Source: Hymenobacter ginkgonis | GTDB taxonomy: Bacteria; Bacteroidota; Bacteroidia; Cytophagales; Hymenobacteraceae | DNA length: 64,000 nt | Assembly: GCF_009755225.1 (NCBI RefSeq) | Contig: NZ_WQKZ01000004.1 | Span: 434,001-498,000 of the forward strand | Direction: 5' to 3' | Part shown: positions 9,364 to 17,647 of the stretch, in pieces | How the letters are laid out: every line of letters begins with the position of its first letter | Numbering within the stretch: the stretch's first letter is position 1 | Made by a program: the position numbers and the translations under genes | The notes under the pieces: model-generated | Databases searched by the model: none | Told to the model about the DNA's origin: nothing | Seen by the model: only the letters and a program-made list of their open reading frames with translations

Positions 9364-10104
9364 ATGCATTACTATTTCCTCACTGGTGCCAGCCAGGGCC
9401 TGGGCCGCGCGCTAGCCGAGGCCATCCTCCAGCGCGCCGACACGCAGGTAATTGGCATCTCGCGCCACAGCACTATCGTGCATCCGCGCTACCAACACCA
9501 CTCCCTAGATTTGTCCGACCTGGAGGCTGTCCGCCATAATGTGGCGAAGCTATTTCCCGCCTACCCCTTCGCCCAAAGCCTAACGCTCATCAACAATGCC
9601 GGAACACTAGGCCAAATTGGGTATACGGGCGAGGTGCCCAATGAGCATTTTCAATTCGTATTTGATTTGAATGTGACGGCCCCGGCGATACTTATGAACA
9701 CTTTTCTGCGGGCCTACGGCGACCAAACGCACGTAGGGCGCACGCTGCTCAATATCAGCAGCGGGGCCGCGCAGCGTCCTATCGACGGGTGGGCCGCCTA
9801 CTCAGCCTCTAAAGCAGCCCTCAATGCCCTATCCGAAACTACGCAGAAAGAGCAGACCCTTCGCGGTAGCGGTGTGCGCGTCTGGGCCTTGTCGCCGGGG
9901 GTAATTGACACAGCCATGCAGGCGCATATTCGCACGGCCGATGCCCAGCAGTTCAGCGAGCACGAAAAATTTGCCGCCTTCTACGCCGAAGGACAATTGC
10001 AAGCCCCCGCTACAGTAGCTGCCAGCATCGCGAGTTGGCTAGCGCTGGCAGGTCAGTTGCCCGAACAGGTTGTCATCAGGCTACCAGATTTACCCGGCAA
10101 GTAA
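9364..10104 (+). CDS. Short-chain dehydrogenase/reductase (SDR)
   Basis: 246 residues of the classical SDR fold. The NADP(H)-binding TGASQGLG lies at 7-14, followed by LINNAG, and the catalytic residues are S133 (NISSG) and Y146/K150 (YSASK). The closest named type is the benzil/sepiapterin-reductase-like SDRs with a short Rossmann start (MHYYFLTGAS), but the substrate cannot be read from sequence. It follows hslU by 45 nt without a terminator and may be co-transcribed. A strong bidirectional terminator follows. Confidence 0.85.
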   Translation: MHYYFLTGASQGLGRALAEAILQRADTQVIGISRHSTIVHPRYQHHSLDLSDLEAVRHNVAKLFPAYPFAQSLTLINNAGTLGQIGYTGEVPNEHFQFVFDLNVTAPAILMNTFLRAYGDQTHVGRTLLNISSGAAQRPIDGWAAYSASKAALNALSETTQKEQTLRGSGVRVWALSPGVIDTAMQAHIRTADAQQFSEHEKFAAFYAEGQLQAPATVAASIASWLALAGQLPEQVVIRLPDLPGK

Positions 10105-10119
10105 TAACGGCCTATTTTC

Positions 10120-10171
10120 TTTTCACAAAAAAAGTCCCTGGCGATATCGCCAGGGACTTTTTTTGTGAAAA
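10120..10171. terminator. Bidirectional terminator (52-nt perfect palindrome)
   Basis: A perfect palindrome centred on GATATC. A GC stem (AGTCCCTGGC) is flanked by A7 and T7 runs. It serves the convergent SDR gene and the SusCD1 operon. Confidence 0.93.
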
Positions 10172-10203
10172 GCTAAACCACTAATTGCAGTTGCTGAGCC
10201 TTA

Positions 10204-10830
10204 CTAGGGCTGCACCCGAATCCGCACTGGCTGCGGAATAATCGTCGTACCATCCGTCAGCGTGAGCAGGAAGTAAAACTGAATTTCGACAGGGGTTTGC
10301 GAAGTAGTAGTGATTGGAATAGGCAAGCTTACTGGAGTTGTAGTCGTGTTTGCCGGTCCTACGGTAGCACCGTTTGCCTGGCGGAAAGCCAAGTACGTAG
10401 CTAAGTTCGAGGTAAACGAGATAGTGTTAGTACCAGTACCCACGATTGGATTCACCGAGCGCGTGGCACCGGTGCCAGTTGCATTATATGCTAAAGCTGT
10501 GCCAGTAGCACCGCTCATAGCGGTAATCGCGTTCAGGTTAGCCAGCGAGATGGCGGCTGCTGCGGGCGTGGTAGTCACCTTGGTGATTTCCTTGATAGTA
10601 CCCTTATCAGCTGGAATCTGGAAGTCGATACGGAATGTACCGCCGCCACCAATAGACGCGTTAATGATAGGATACCGCTCGAAAAAGTCGTAGTTAGTTA
10701 CCGTCACCGGAATTGGCGCTAGTAGGTCACCATTCGGGTCAATGGTCTTGTCATCGTATTTCTTCTTGCAGGAAAAAGAGGTTACGGTGAGCAAGGCCAA
10801 GAGAGCCAGTCTAATAAAATTATTCTTCAT
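10204..10830 (-). CDS. Lipoprotein of unknown function, third gene of SusCD operon 1
   Basis: 208 residues from the ATG at 10830. A type II signal peptide with lipobox SFSC (C21) followed by KKK predicts an outer-membrane lipoprotein. The rest is Thr/Ala/Ile-rich with beta-strand-like stretches (VTVTNYDFFERYPIINASIGG and a terminal TLTDGTTIIPQPVRIRV), suggesting one or two Ig-like beta domains. It lies 43 nt downstream of susD1, the place often taken by SusE/F-like surface binding lipoproteins. No enzyme motif is seen. An upstream in-frame start at 10896 would overlap susD1 and lacks a signal peptide at its front. Confidence 0.7.
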   Translation of the reverse strand: MKNNFIRLALLALLTVTSFSCKKKYDDKTIDPNGDLLAPIPVTVTNYDFFERYPIINASIGGGGTFRIDFQIPADKGTIKEITKVTTTPAAAAISLANLNAITAMSGATGTALAYNATGTGATRSVNPIVGTGTNTISFTSNLATYLAFRQANGATVGPANTTTTPVSLPIPITTTSQTPVEIQFYFLLTLTDGTTIIPQPVRIRVQP

Positions 10831-10873
10831 TTCAATCGCGATGAGAAAGGGGGGGGGTAGGAAAGATGTGCGC

Positions 10874-12445
10874 TTAGCGCACATCCCACCATACATGGAC
10901 GTTAGTTTTTACGTAAGCCGGAGCATTGGCCGCGTTGTTGGAAAGCTCCGAAGTAGGATACGGGAACCGCGAAGGAATCGTATTCTGGTCGTCGGGACTA
11001 GAGTTTGGCGATACTACTGCCAGGCGGGGGTAACCCGTGCGGCGGTAGTCGTTGTAGGGCTCGTAGCCATTGCCTACCCAGGCAATCCACTTCTGCACAA
11101 TTACTTGGTCAAGCATCTGCTCCGTGTTGCCACGCAGGGTAGCTACCGTAGGGTTAGCGGTAAGGTAAGCCGTTACCTGGGCAGCCGTCAGGCCAACTTT
11201 GGTCATCGAAGCCGTAATGCCTTCCGTATAGGCCGCCTGGGCATTAGCCGTGTTACCCAATCGCAGGTAGTACTCGGCGAGGATGAATGCCCGCTGGAAG
11301 TTCGTTATCAACCGAATCGGCGCCTCGCCCTTCGTACCGACCTGGTACAGACCAGGCAATGAACGGTTAGCCAATACTGCTAGGCCATTGGCACTGTTGT
11401 TCTGGAAGCCAGTAAAGGTGTAAACGGTTTGAGTAGGTGCCGCAGGCGTCACGAGCGGATTAACCGGAATATTCGTATTAGTACCCGTCGTGTTTACGGT
11501 AGCTGTGCGGGTAAGCGTGGGGGTGTAGAAGAACGGCAGACGGGGGTCATTCTTTACGTTCATGCTGTCGAGCAACCGCTGACTCAATATCTGGTCGTTG
11601 GGGCGGTTGACGAAGTTGAAGTAATAGATGGGATTTTGATTACCCGTAGCAGTACCATATGGTACTTGGAAGTCGTCGGCGTTGGAGGTAATGTAGTTCG
11701 CAGCACCCTTTGCCAGTACTTCGGCAATAACCGCATTTGCCAGGGTAGGATTCTTGCGGCTGATAGTGTTGGCTAGCTTGAGCAACAACGTGTTGCCCAT
11801 GCGGCGCCATTTCAGCAGGTTACCCGAGTAAACCGGGTCGTCGTTGACAGACGGCAGGGTAGCAGAGGTTGCATCCAACTCAGTCAACCCTTCGCGGACC
11901 AAGTCAAATAAGCTTTGAATACCCAGGCTAGCGTTGCCTTGGTAGATATCCTGCTGCGCATCGAAACGCGGCGAAATATTGTCCAGGCCCAAAGCAGCCT
12001 GCGAGTAAGGTACATCACCCCACAAGTCAGTCAGCACAGCAACGGCGTAAGCTTTCTGCAGCTTGGCAATACCAGAGTAGGCTGGGCTGTTTACACGGGC
12101 GGCAGTGGTAACCAACCCGTTGGCGTTGCGAATAACACCCTGGTAGAACAAGTCCCAGCTAGCGTCGGCAAAACCCGACTGTTGCAATTGGTAAGCGTCT
12201 ACCTGAGCGATTTGGTTGCCAATACCGGCATTATGCTGTACAAGCACCGAGCTAGTCCGGTCAACATCATTGCCAACGTTGAATCCCAGCACCACCTCCA
12301 TGTTGGTCAGGATTACACCTGGAGCAGCAGTTGCAATCTGGTTCGGGCTAGTGTTTACGTCCAGAAACTTGTTCGTATTGCAGCCTGAACTGGCCACTAC
12401 AAGTGTAGTGGCCAGGGCAAATAATTTATAACCTTGTTTTTTCAT
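10874..12445 (-). CDS. SusD/RagB-like nutrient-binding lipoprotein 1
   Basis: 523 residues from the ATG at 12445. The lipobox VASSGC (C22) is followed by NTNKFLDVNTSPNQIATAAPGVIL, the opening of the SusD-like_2 family. Helical TPR-like repeats follow, with the family's ending NDYRRTGYPRLAV. It is the surface lid of a SusCD uptake complex, capturing substrate for the TonB-dependent channel encoded 21 nt upstream. This subfamily is often linked to peptide or unspecified substrates; no glycan enzyme is adjacent, so the cargo is unknown. Confidence 0.9.
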   Translation of the reverse strand: MKKQGYKLFALATTLVVASSGCNTNKFLDVNTSPNQIATAAPGVILTNMEVVLGFNVGNDVDRTSSVLVQHNAGIGNQIAQVDAYQLQQSGFADASWDLFYQGVIRNANGLVTTAARVNSPAYSGIAKLQKAYAVAVLTDLWGDVPYSQAALGLDNISPRFDAQQDIYQGNASLGIQSLFDLVREGLTELDATSATLPSVNDDPVYSGNLLKWRRMGNTLLLKLANTISRKNPTLANAVIAEVLAKGAANYITSNADDFQVPYGTATGNQNPIYYFNFVNRPNDQILSQRLLDSMNVKNDPRLPFFYTPTLTRTATVNTTGTNTNIPVNPLVTPAAPTQTVYTFTGFQNNSANGLAVLANRSLPGLYQVGTKGEAPIRLITNFQRAFILAEYYLRLGNTANAQAAYTEGITASMTKVGLTAAQVTAYLTANPTVATLRGNTEQMLDQVIVQKWIAWVGNGYEPYNDYRRTGYPRLAVVSPNSSPDDQNTIPSRFPYPTSELSNNAANAPAYVKTNVHVWWDVR

Positions 12446-12466
12446 GAGATAGAAAGACAAATCAGC

Positions 12467-15400
12467 TTACAGAGTAAAGCGCAGGTTCACACCGTAGTTG
12501 CGGGTGTTTGGCGCGCCTTGGATTTCGAGGCCCCGTACCGTACTGGCGTTAGCACCAGCACCGTTAGCAGCACCTTGGGTGCTAACGTCTGGGTCGAAGT
12601 TGGCATTGGGGGCATAGAAGAACAAGTTGCGACCCGTGAGCGAAATGCTGGCACCACCGAATGGCGTACGCTCGAGCAGCGCTTTAGGCAGCGAATAGCT
12701 CAAGGTTACTTCGCGGAGGCGGTAAACCGTAGCGTCGTACACGTTATTTTCGCTACCCGAGCCGTTGGCCAAGGCGCCCCAGTACGTCTGGGCATCTATC
12801 TGAATATTGTTGGGTGCGTAAATTGGCTTACCATCAGCACCGGTACCCGTCTGGATAACACCGGGCAACTGACGGGGCAGGTTACGGTCATTCACGGCCG
12901 TTTCTTTCAGCATACCGCGAATCTTCTCAACGTAGTTGGTGTAAGAGAAGATACCGCCACCTTGGTTGGTATCAAACAAGAATGACAGGCCAACACCTTT
13001 GTACGTGAAGGAGTTCGTCAAACCAGCCTGCCAAGAGAAGTTAGGGTCAGCAATAACAGCGGTGCCAGTGCTCGAAGCGAAAGCGCCCGTAGCGGGGTTC
13101 ACAATGTACTGACCGTAGTAGGGGCTAGTAGTATCAGTTACGCGGGGCGTAACGGCCGAGCCTAGAATAACGCCGTAGGGCAGGCCCTCTACAATAGAAG
13201 GAACGAAGCCAGTGAAGGCATCGGTATTGATAGACGACTGCGTAACACCGGGAGCAATCGAAACTACTTTGTTGCGAATGCGGGTGAAGTTACCCGTGAT
13301 ATCCCACTTGAAAGCGCCGCGAACAGGGTTGATGTTTACCAGTGCTTCGTAGCCTTTGTTGTCCAAACGACCTACGTTCGTTACGCGAGCAGCTAAGCCA
13401 GTTGAACCAGGGGTAGTAACCTGAAAAATCTGGTTTTCGCTGATGGTTTTGAAATAGGTCAGGTCGAAGGTTACGCGGTTGTTGAAGAAGCCGAGGTTGG
13501 TACCAACTTCATAAGAACGCGTGAACTCGGGCTGCAGCGTCTGGCCACCACCAGCTACGTTGCTCAGGCCGTAACCAGCGTAAGTTACCGGGCTAGTGCT
13601 GCCGTTAGGAGTAGCCGTGAGGGGGAAGTTGACGTTAGCTACGTTGTTGCCATAAGAACCCACATTGTAATAGGTATCCAAGGCATATGCGTTTGCATCG
13701 CGACCCACTTTAGCGTAGTTAGCACGGATTTTACCGTACGAGAATACGTTCGACTGAATCTTCAAAGCATCCGAGAACACGAAGCCAGCAGTAACTGAGG
13801 GATAGAAATACGTGTTGTTGCCAACCGGCAGCGTCGACGATTTGTCAGCCCGGCCAGTCAATTCCAAGAACAGGTAGTCTTTGTAAGCCAACGACAACTG
13901 GCCATATACACCAAGTAGGCGGCGGGTTGAAGAAGTTTCACCGGTTCCGTTCGAGAAAACAATACCCGTGGTAGAGCTAGGGAAACCGTTGAAAATCAAC
14001 TGGTCAGCCTGCGACACGATGGTTTGATTACGACGCTGGTTGATGTTTTGACCCAATAGCAAGTTAGCGTTCAGGCCACCAAGGAAGAGGTTATCCTTTT
14101 TGAAATTCAGCAACAGGTCACCGTTAAGTTCGCCGCGGAAAACGGAGGCGTCCTGTACTTGGCCGTTAGGCTGGCGAGTAGAGCTGATAGCAAACACTGA
14201 CTTGCGACGGTCGGTATAAACATCATAACCAGCGCGGTAGGTAACATTGAACCAAGGCGTTACGTCGTAGGCTAACGAAGCCACGTTGATAAAGCGCGTC
14301 AGATTCGATTCAAACGTATTCTGGTTTACGCTGAAGTAGGGGTTTTCCGTACCAGCCGCGGTAGCAGTGGTACCGATGAAGATGTTACGACCGTTAGCAT
14401 CTACATAGGGCAAACCTTGCAGGTTGTAGCTACGGGGCAAAGTTGAGAGCGAAGCGAAAGCCGAGCCACCGTTACCCTGCTGCGGGCCAGTCTGGTTAGT
14501 CTGGATGAAGTTAACCGAACCGCCGATACGCAGTTTGTTGAGCAACGTGGCGTTGGCGCCCAATTGCACGCTCGTGCGCTTCAGGTGCGAGTTTTGCGTG
14601 ATACCCTTTTGGTCAGTGTTGTTGATGTTAAGCGAAACGTTCTGCTCAGCATTACCACCTTGGATGTTCACACCGTTGGTCAGGATACGGCCACGCTGAT
14701 AGAAGTTCTTGATGTTATCATAAGGCTGGTAATCGATGGCAATAGGATTGCCATTGGCGTCCAAGGCCAAACCAGCTGCAGAGCCTGCAAGCAGACCGTT
14801 GAACAAGGTAGGCGTGGTGCCATAGCGGGGGCCAAAAGAAGCGGTCGAACCAAAGTTGGGGTTACCGGCAACCGTTTGGATATTACGGCCGCTAGTGCCT
14901 TGTCCATAATCGTTCTGGAGTTTCGCCAGGCCATATACGTTTTGGAAGGTCAAGCCGGAGGTTACCGTTACTTCGAGCTTCTTGTTAGCAGCGCCATGTC
15001 CGCCTTTGGTAGTGATAAGCACAGCACCCGAAGCAGCGCGCGAACCATAAAGAGCTGCCGCAGCTGGACCTTTCAGGATGCTGATGCTGGCAATGTTTTC
15101 TGGGTCGATGTCAAGCGCGCGGTTAGAAGTCTGCGGAGCACCAAGCGAGCCGTAGCCACCCGAAGCTGCTACGTCAACCGTGTTGCTAATTGGAATACCA
15201 TCAACTACAAAAAGCGGCTGGTTAGAACCCGAAAAGGACGTTATACCGCGGATGTTGATGTTGGTAGAAGCACCGGGCAAGCCGCTCGCCGTTTGAATAG
15301 TTACACCCGATACCTTGCCTTGCAAAGCGCTCAGAGCGTTAGGCTCCGACTTCTGCGACAATTGGTCAGAGTTAATTTGCTGGGTAGCGTAGCCCAGTGA

Positions 15401-15754
15401 ACGAGTATCCTTTTCGATACCCAGTGCAGTTACTACTACTTCGTTCAATTGCTTCACGTCGGCACCAAGGGCCACGCTGAACTGCGTTTCTTTACCGATA
15501 ATCCGCTCTTGGGGTACGTAGCCAATCGAGCTAAATACGAGCGTACCGTTTCCTTCTGGAATAGTTAAGCTAAAGGCACCGTCGGAGTTAGTAGAAGCTC
15601 CGTTGGTAGTGCCCTTGAGCAACACCGTAACACCTGGCAACCCTTCGCCAGTTTTTTGGTCAGTTACCCGCCCCGACACTGCTCGCGTTTGAGCCAGCAC
15701 CGCCTGGAATAAGGTAAGCATGAGCACAATGCTCATGAGTAAGGTTCTTTTCAT
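12467..15754 (-). CDS. SusC/RagA TonB-linked outer-membrane transporter 1
   Basis: 1095 residues. Signal peptide (1-21), carboxypeptidase-regulatory-like domain (about 25-105, VSGRVTDQKTGEGLPGVTVLLKG), TonB box region LNEVVVTALG, plug domain with the SusC signature NINIRGITSFSGSNQPLFVV and ILKGPAAAALYGSRAASG, then a 22-strand barrel ending NYGVNLRFTL. There is no N-terminal STN domain, so regulation through an anti-sigma/ECF pair is not indicated, and no such genes lie nearby. It is first in a susC-susD-lipoprotein operon. Energy comes from TonB-ExbBD. Confidence 0.95.
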   Translation of the reverse strand: MKRTLLMSIVLMLTLFQAVLAQTRAVSGRVTDQKTGEGLPGVTVLLKGTTNGASTNSDGAFSLTIPEGNGTLVFSSIGYVPQERIIGKETQFSVALGADVKQLNEVVVTALGIEKDTRSLGYATQQINSDQLSQKSEPNALSALQGKVSGVTIQTASGLPGASTNINIRGITSFSGSNQPLFVVDGIPISNTVDVAASGGYGSLGAPQTSNRALDIDPENIASISILKGPAAAALYGSRAASGAVLITTKGGHGAANKKLEVTVTSGLTFQNVYGLAKLQNDYGQGTSGRNIQTVAGNPNFGSTASFGPRYGTTPTLFNGLLAGSAAGLALDANGNPIAIDYQPYDNIKNFYQRGRILTNGVNIQGGNAEQNVSLNINNTDQKGITQNSHLKRTSVQLGANATLLNKLRIGGSVNFIQTNQTGPQQGNGGSAFASLSTLPRSYNLQGLPYVDANGRNIFIGTTATAAGTENPYFSVNQNTFESNLTRFINVASLAYDVTPWFNVTYRAGYDVYTDRRKSVFAISSTRQPNGQVQDASVFRGELNGDLLLNFKKDNLFLGGLNANLLLGQNINQRRNQTIVSQADQLIFNGFPSSTTGIVFSNGTGETSSTRRLLGVYGQLSLAYKDYLFLELTGRADKSSTLPVGNNTYFYPSVTAGFVFSDALKIQSNVFSYGKIRANYAKVGRDANAYALDTYYNVGSYGNNVANVNFPLTATPNGSTSPVTYAGYGLSNVAGGGQTLQPEFTRSYEVGTNLGFFNNRVTFDLTYFKTISENQIFQVTTPGSTGLAARVTNVGRLDNKGYEALVNINPVRGAFKWDITGNFTRIRNKVVSIAPGVTQSSINTDAFTGFVPSIVEGLPYGVILGSAVTPRVTDTTSPYYGQYIVNPATGAFASSTGTAVIADPNFSWQAGLTNSFTYKGVGLSFLFDTNQGGGIFSYTNYVEKIRGMLKETAVNDRNLPRQLPGVIQTGTGADGKPIYAPNNIQIDAQTYWGALANGSGSENNVYDATVYRLREVTLSYSLPKALLERTPFGGASISLTGRNLFFYAPNANFDPDVSTQGAANGAGANASTVRGLEIQGAPNTRNYGVNLRFTL

Positions 15755-16104
15755 TGAGAAATAGAAAGGTGAAAAAGATAAAAACGCTGCCAGACCCCGT
15801 TGGCACGGATTGATTGGTGTCGCAAGATAATCTGTTTAGCCTAAATCAAGATGTTTTTTTTAGCCTAACCTACACTATTCCTACACCTCAATTTCATCAT
15901 CACATGATAACTATCTGATAAATAAGCTGGAATAATACCGCCTTATCATATCCAAAATCAGCATGTTTTCGCAAGGGTACCTTATGCCCATTTTTTAAAA
16001 AGACTTAGTAAACTAAGTATCAGCTTAATTCATACAAAATGCTTTATTAAGGTTTTTTGAAGAAGGCCAACTAGCCTGCTGCCTCACCTTGGTATAGAGC
16101 AGTA
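15755..16104. other. AT-rich intergenic region between the two SusCD operons
   Basis: About 350 nt with no plausible gene. It is much richer in A and T than its surroundings, especially 15830-16050, and carries the putative promoter of susC1. Short A/T tracts such as TTTTTTTT near 15853 could aid promoter bending. I see no repeat or RNA gene in it. Confidence 0.6.
15823..15850 (-). promoter_or_regulatory. Putative promoter of SusCD operon 1
   Basis: On the minus strand, CTTG (15850-15847) lies 17 nt before TATCTTG (15829-15823). This resembles the Bacteroidota -33/-7 pair TTTG...TAnnTTTG with small deviations. The implied leader before the susC1 ATG is about 60 nt. Confidence 0.3.
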
Positions 16105-16146
16105 GACACAAAAAAGGGTTGCCTTGCGGCAACCCTTTTTTGTGTC
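16105..16146. terminator. Terminator of SusCD operon 2
   Basis: A 42-nt near-perfect palindrome with GGGTTGCC paired to GGCAACCC and flanking A6/T6 runs, 13 nt past the susD2 stop. Confidence 0.9.
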
Positions 16147-16159
16147 TGAAAAGTCAAGC

Positions 16160-17632
16160 CTAGAACTTGTCCCAGAAAATCTTAGTATCTACTTTATCAC
16201 CACCAATTGCAGCAGCTGCAGCAGTGTAATTAGTGTTATTGAGATTTTGCTCAACACTAGGATAAGTTAAGCGGACTGGGATAGGAGATAGAGCATCAGC
16301 CGGGGCCGTAAGCTTTGGATAATCCAGACGACGCCATTCAGCCCACGCCTGAATTGGTTGATTGTACAGGGCAATCCAAGCTTGGGTACCAATTTTTTGC
16401 TTATAATCCCCAGCTGCAGTCGCATAAGCTACGGTAGGCTGTGTTAAATAAGCAGCAGCATCTGTAGTAGACCCACCCCACTGCTCAATAGATGCGCTTA
16501 TTGCATTTGTATAGTGTGAAGCAGCAGTTCCCCCCACTGCAAAGCCTCGGGCAGCTGCTTCTGACAGTAAAAACTCTACTTCAGAATACGATGCTAAAAC
16601 ACCTGGAAGAGTAGGGTCTTCAAGCGCTGTGCCCGGATTCGAGAACAAAGAAGCTGTGTTAAGTGCTCCATTAACACCACCCTTATATGTGGCAGTAGTG
16701 CCAGCAACAGGTTTGAAGTAAATACCCAGCCTAGGGTCTTTCAGTGTATTGAGATTATCAACGAAAAAGCTAGTACCTACGAAATCGTGACGGCCACTAT
16801 TCACCAAATCCTCCCAAAGTGGATTTGTATTTGGCAAATCCGCTTGAAAAGCAAGGGTAGCATTGTCCGAGTTGGAAGTAAATACCTTGCTAGCCGCTGC
16901 TTCAGATTGCGTTTTCGCACGAGCTGCGTCGGCATCAGCTGTAGTTATGGCCATCCGGAGTTTCAACGTGTTGGCAAATTTAATCCAACTGGACATATCA
17001 CCCCCGTATACTAAGTCAGCCTTACCTAAGCCAGTAGCAGAAGCATCCATCTGAGCGATGGCCGCATTAATCCGAGCAAAAAGGTTAGTATATATCGTGG
17101 CTGCATCATCATATTGAGGCTGCGGATTATTATAATCTAATGATTGATTGTAGGGCACGTTACCATAAGTGTCAACCAACACTGTCCAAGCATAAATCGA
17201 TAGCACTTCAACACAGGCAATCTGATTAGCTTTAATTTTCGGGTCCAGGAACTGGTCTGCTGTTATAAGCGACTTCGCCTCGCTTAGGTTGCGCAAGACA
17301 CCAGGGGCCACTGTAGGGTCAGTACTACCCCTTCCTATGTATAGCCTTTCCCAAAAATACCGGTCAATAGAACGAGTTTTGAGGTTGTAATTCGACTCAT
17401 CATTGTACAGGGTTTCAGTCCAGTACTGCAGGAAAAGTCGAAATGGATTTAGGTTAACGTTGGTACTTTCTACAAGACGCGTCAGGCCGAGCTCAGCGGA
17501 AGAAACCAGGGTTACCCCCGGTACTGCACCTTCTGCTGCCCTCTTCGGGTCAACGTTATAGTCTTTTAAACTATCAACGCATGAGGTTGCGATAAGCAAC
17601 GCTGGCAAGCAAAGAAATAAGGACTTCTTCAT
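16160..17632 (-). CDS. SusD/RagB-like nutrient-binding lipoprotein 2
   Basis: 490 residues. Lipobox IATSC (C18), then LKDYNVDPKRAAEGAVPGVTL, the opening of the SusD-like_2 family. The middle has YGNVPYNQSL and the end has WAEWRRLDYPKL, matching the paralogue at 10874. It should act as the surface lid of the transporter encoded 15 nt upstream. Codon use is visibly more A/T-rich than that of housekeeping neighbours (many TTA, GCA and ACA codons), which may mean a different origin or relaxed codon selection. Substrate unknown. Confidence 0.9.
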   Translation of the reverse strand: MKKSLFLCLPALLIATSCVDSLKDYNVDPKRAAEGAVPGVTLVSSAELGLTRLVESTNVNLNPFRLFLQYWTETLYNDESNYNLKTRSIDRYFWERLYIGRGSTDPTVAPGVLRNLSEAKSLITADQFLDPKIKANQIACVEVLSIYAWTVLVDTYGNVPYNQSLDYNNPQPQYDDAATIYTNLFARINAAIAQMDASATGLGKADLVYGGDMSSWIKFANTLKLRMAITTADADAARAKTQSEAAASKVFTSNSDNATLAFQADLPNTNPLWEDLVNSGRHDFVGTSFFVDNLNTLKDPRLGIYFKPVAGTTATYKGGVNGALNTASLFSNPGTALEDPTLPGVLASYSEVEFLLSEAAARGFAVGGTAASHYTNAISASIEQWGGSTTDAAAYLTQPTVAYATAAGDYKQKIGTQAWIALYNQPIQAWAEWRRLDYPKLTAPADALSPIPVRLTYPSVEQNLNNTNYTAAAAAIGGDKVDTKIFWDKF

Positions 17633-17647
17633 ATGTAAATATCAGAT

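Noticed and set aside
14564..15400. Long plus-strand frame (278 codons) inside susC1
   Set aside because: Antisense shadow of the SusC plug/barrel coding sequence; composition is unlike a protein and the sense strand is clearly coding.
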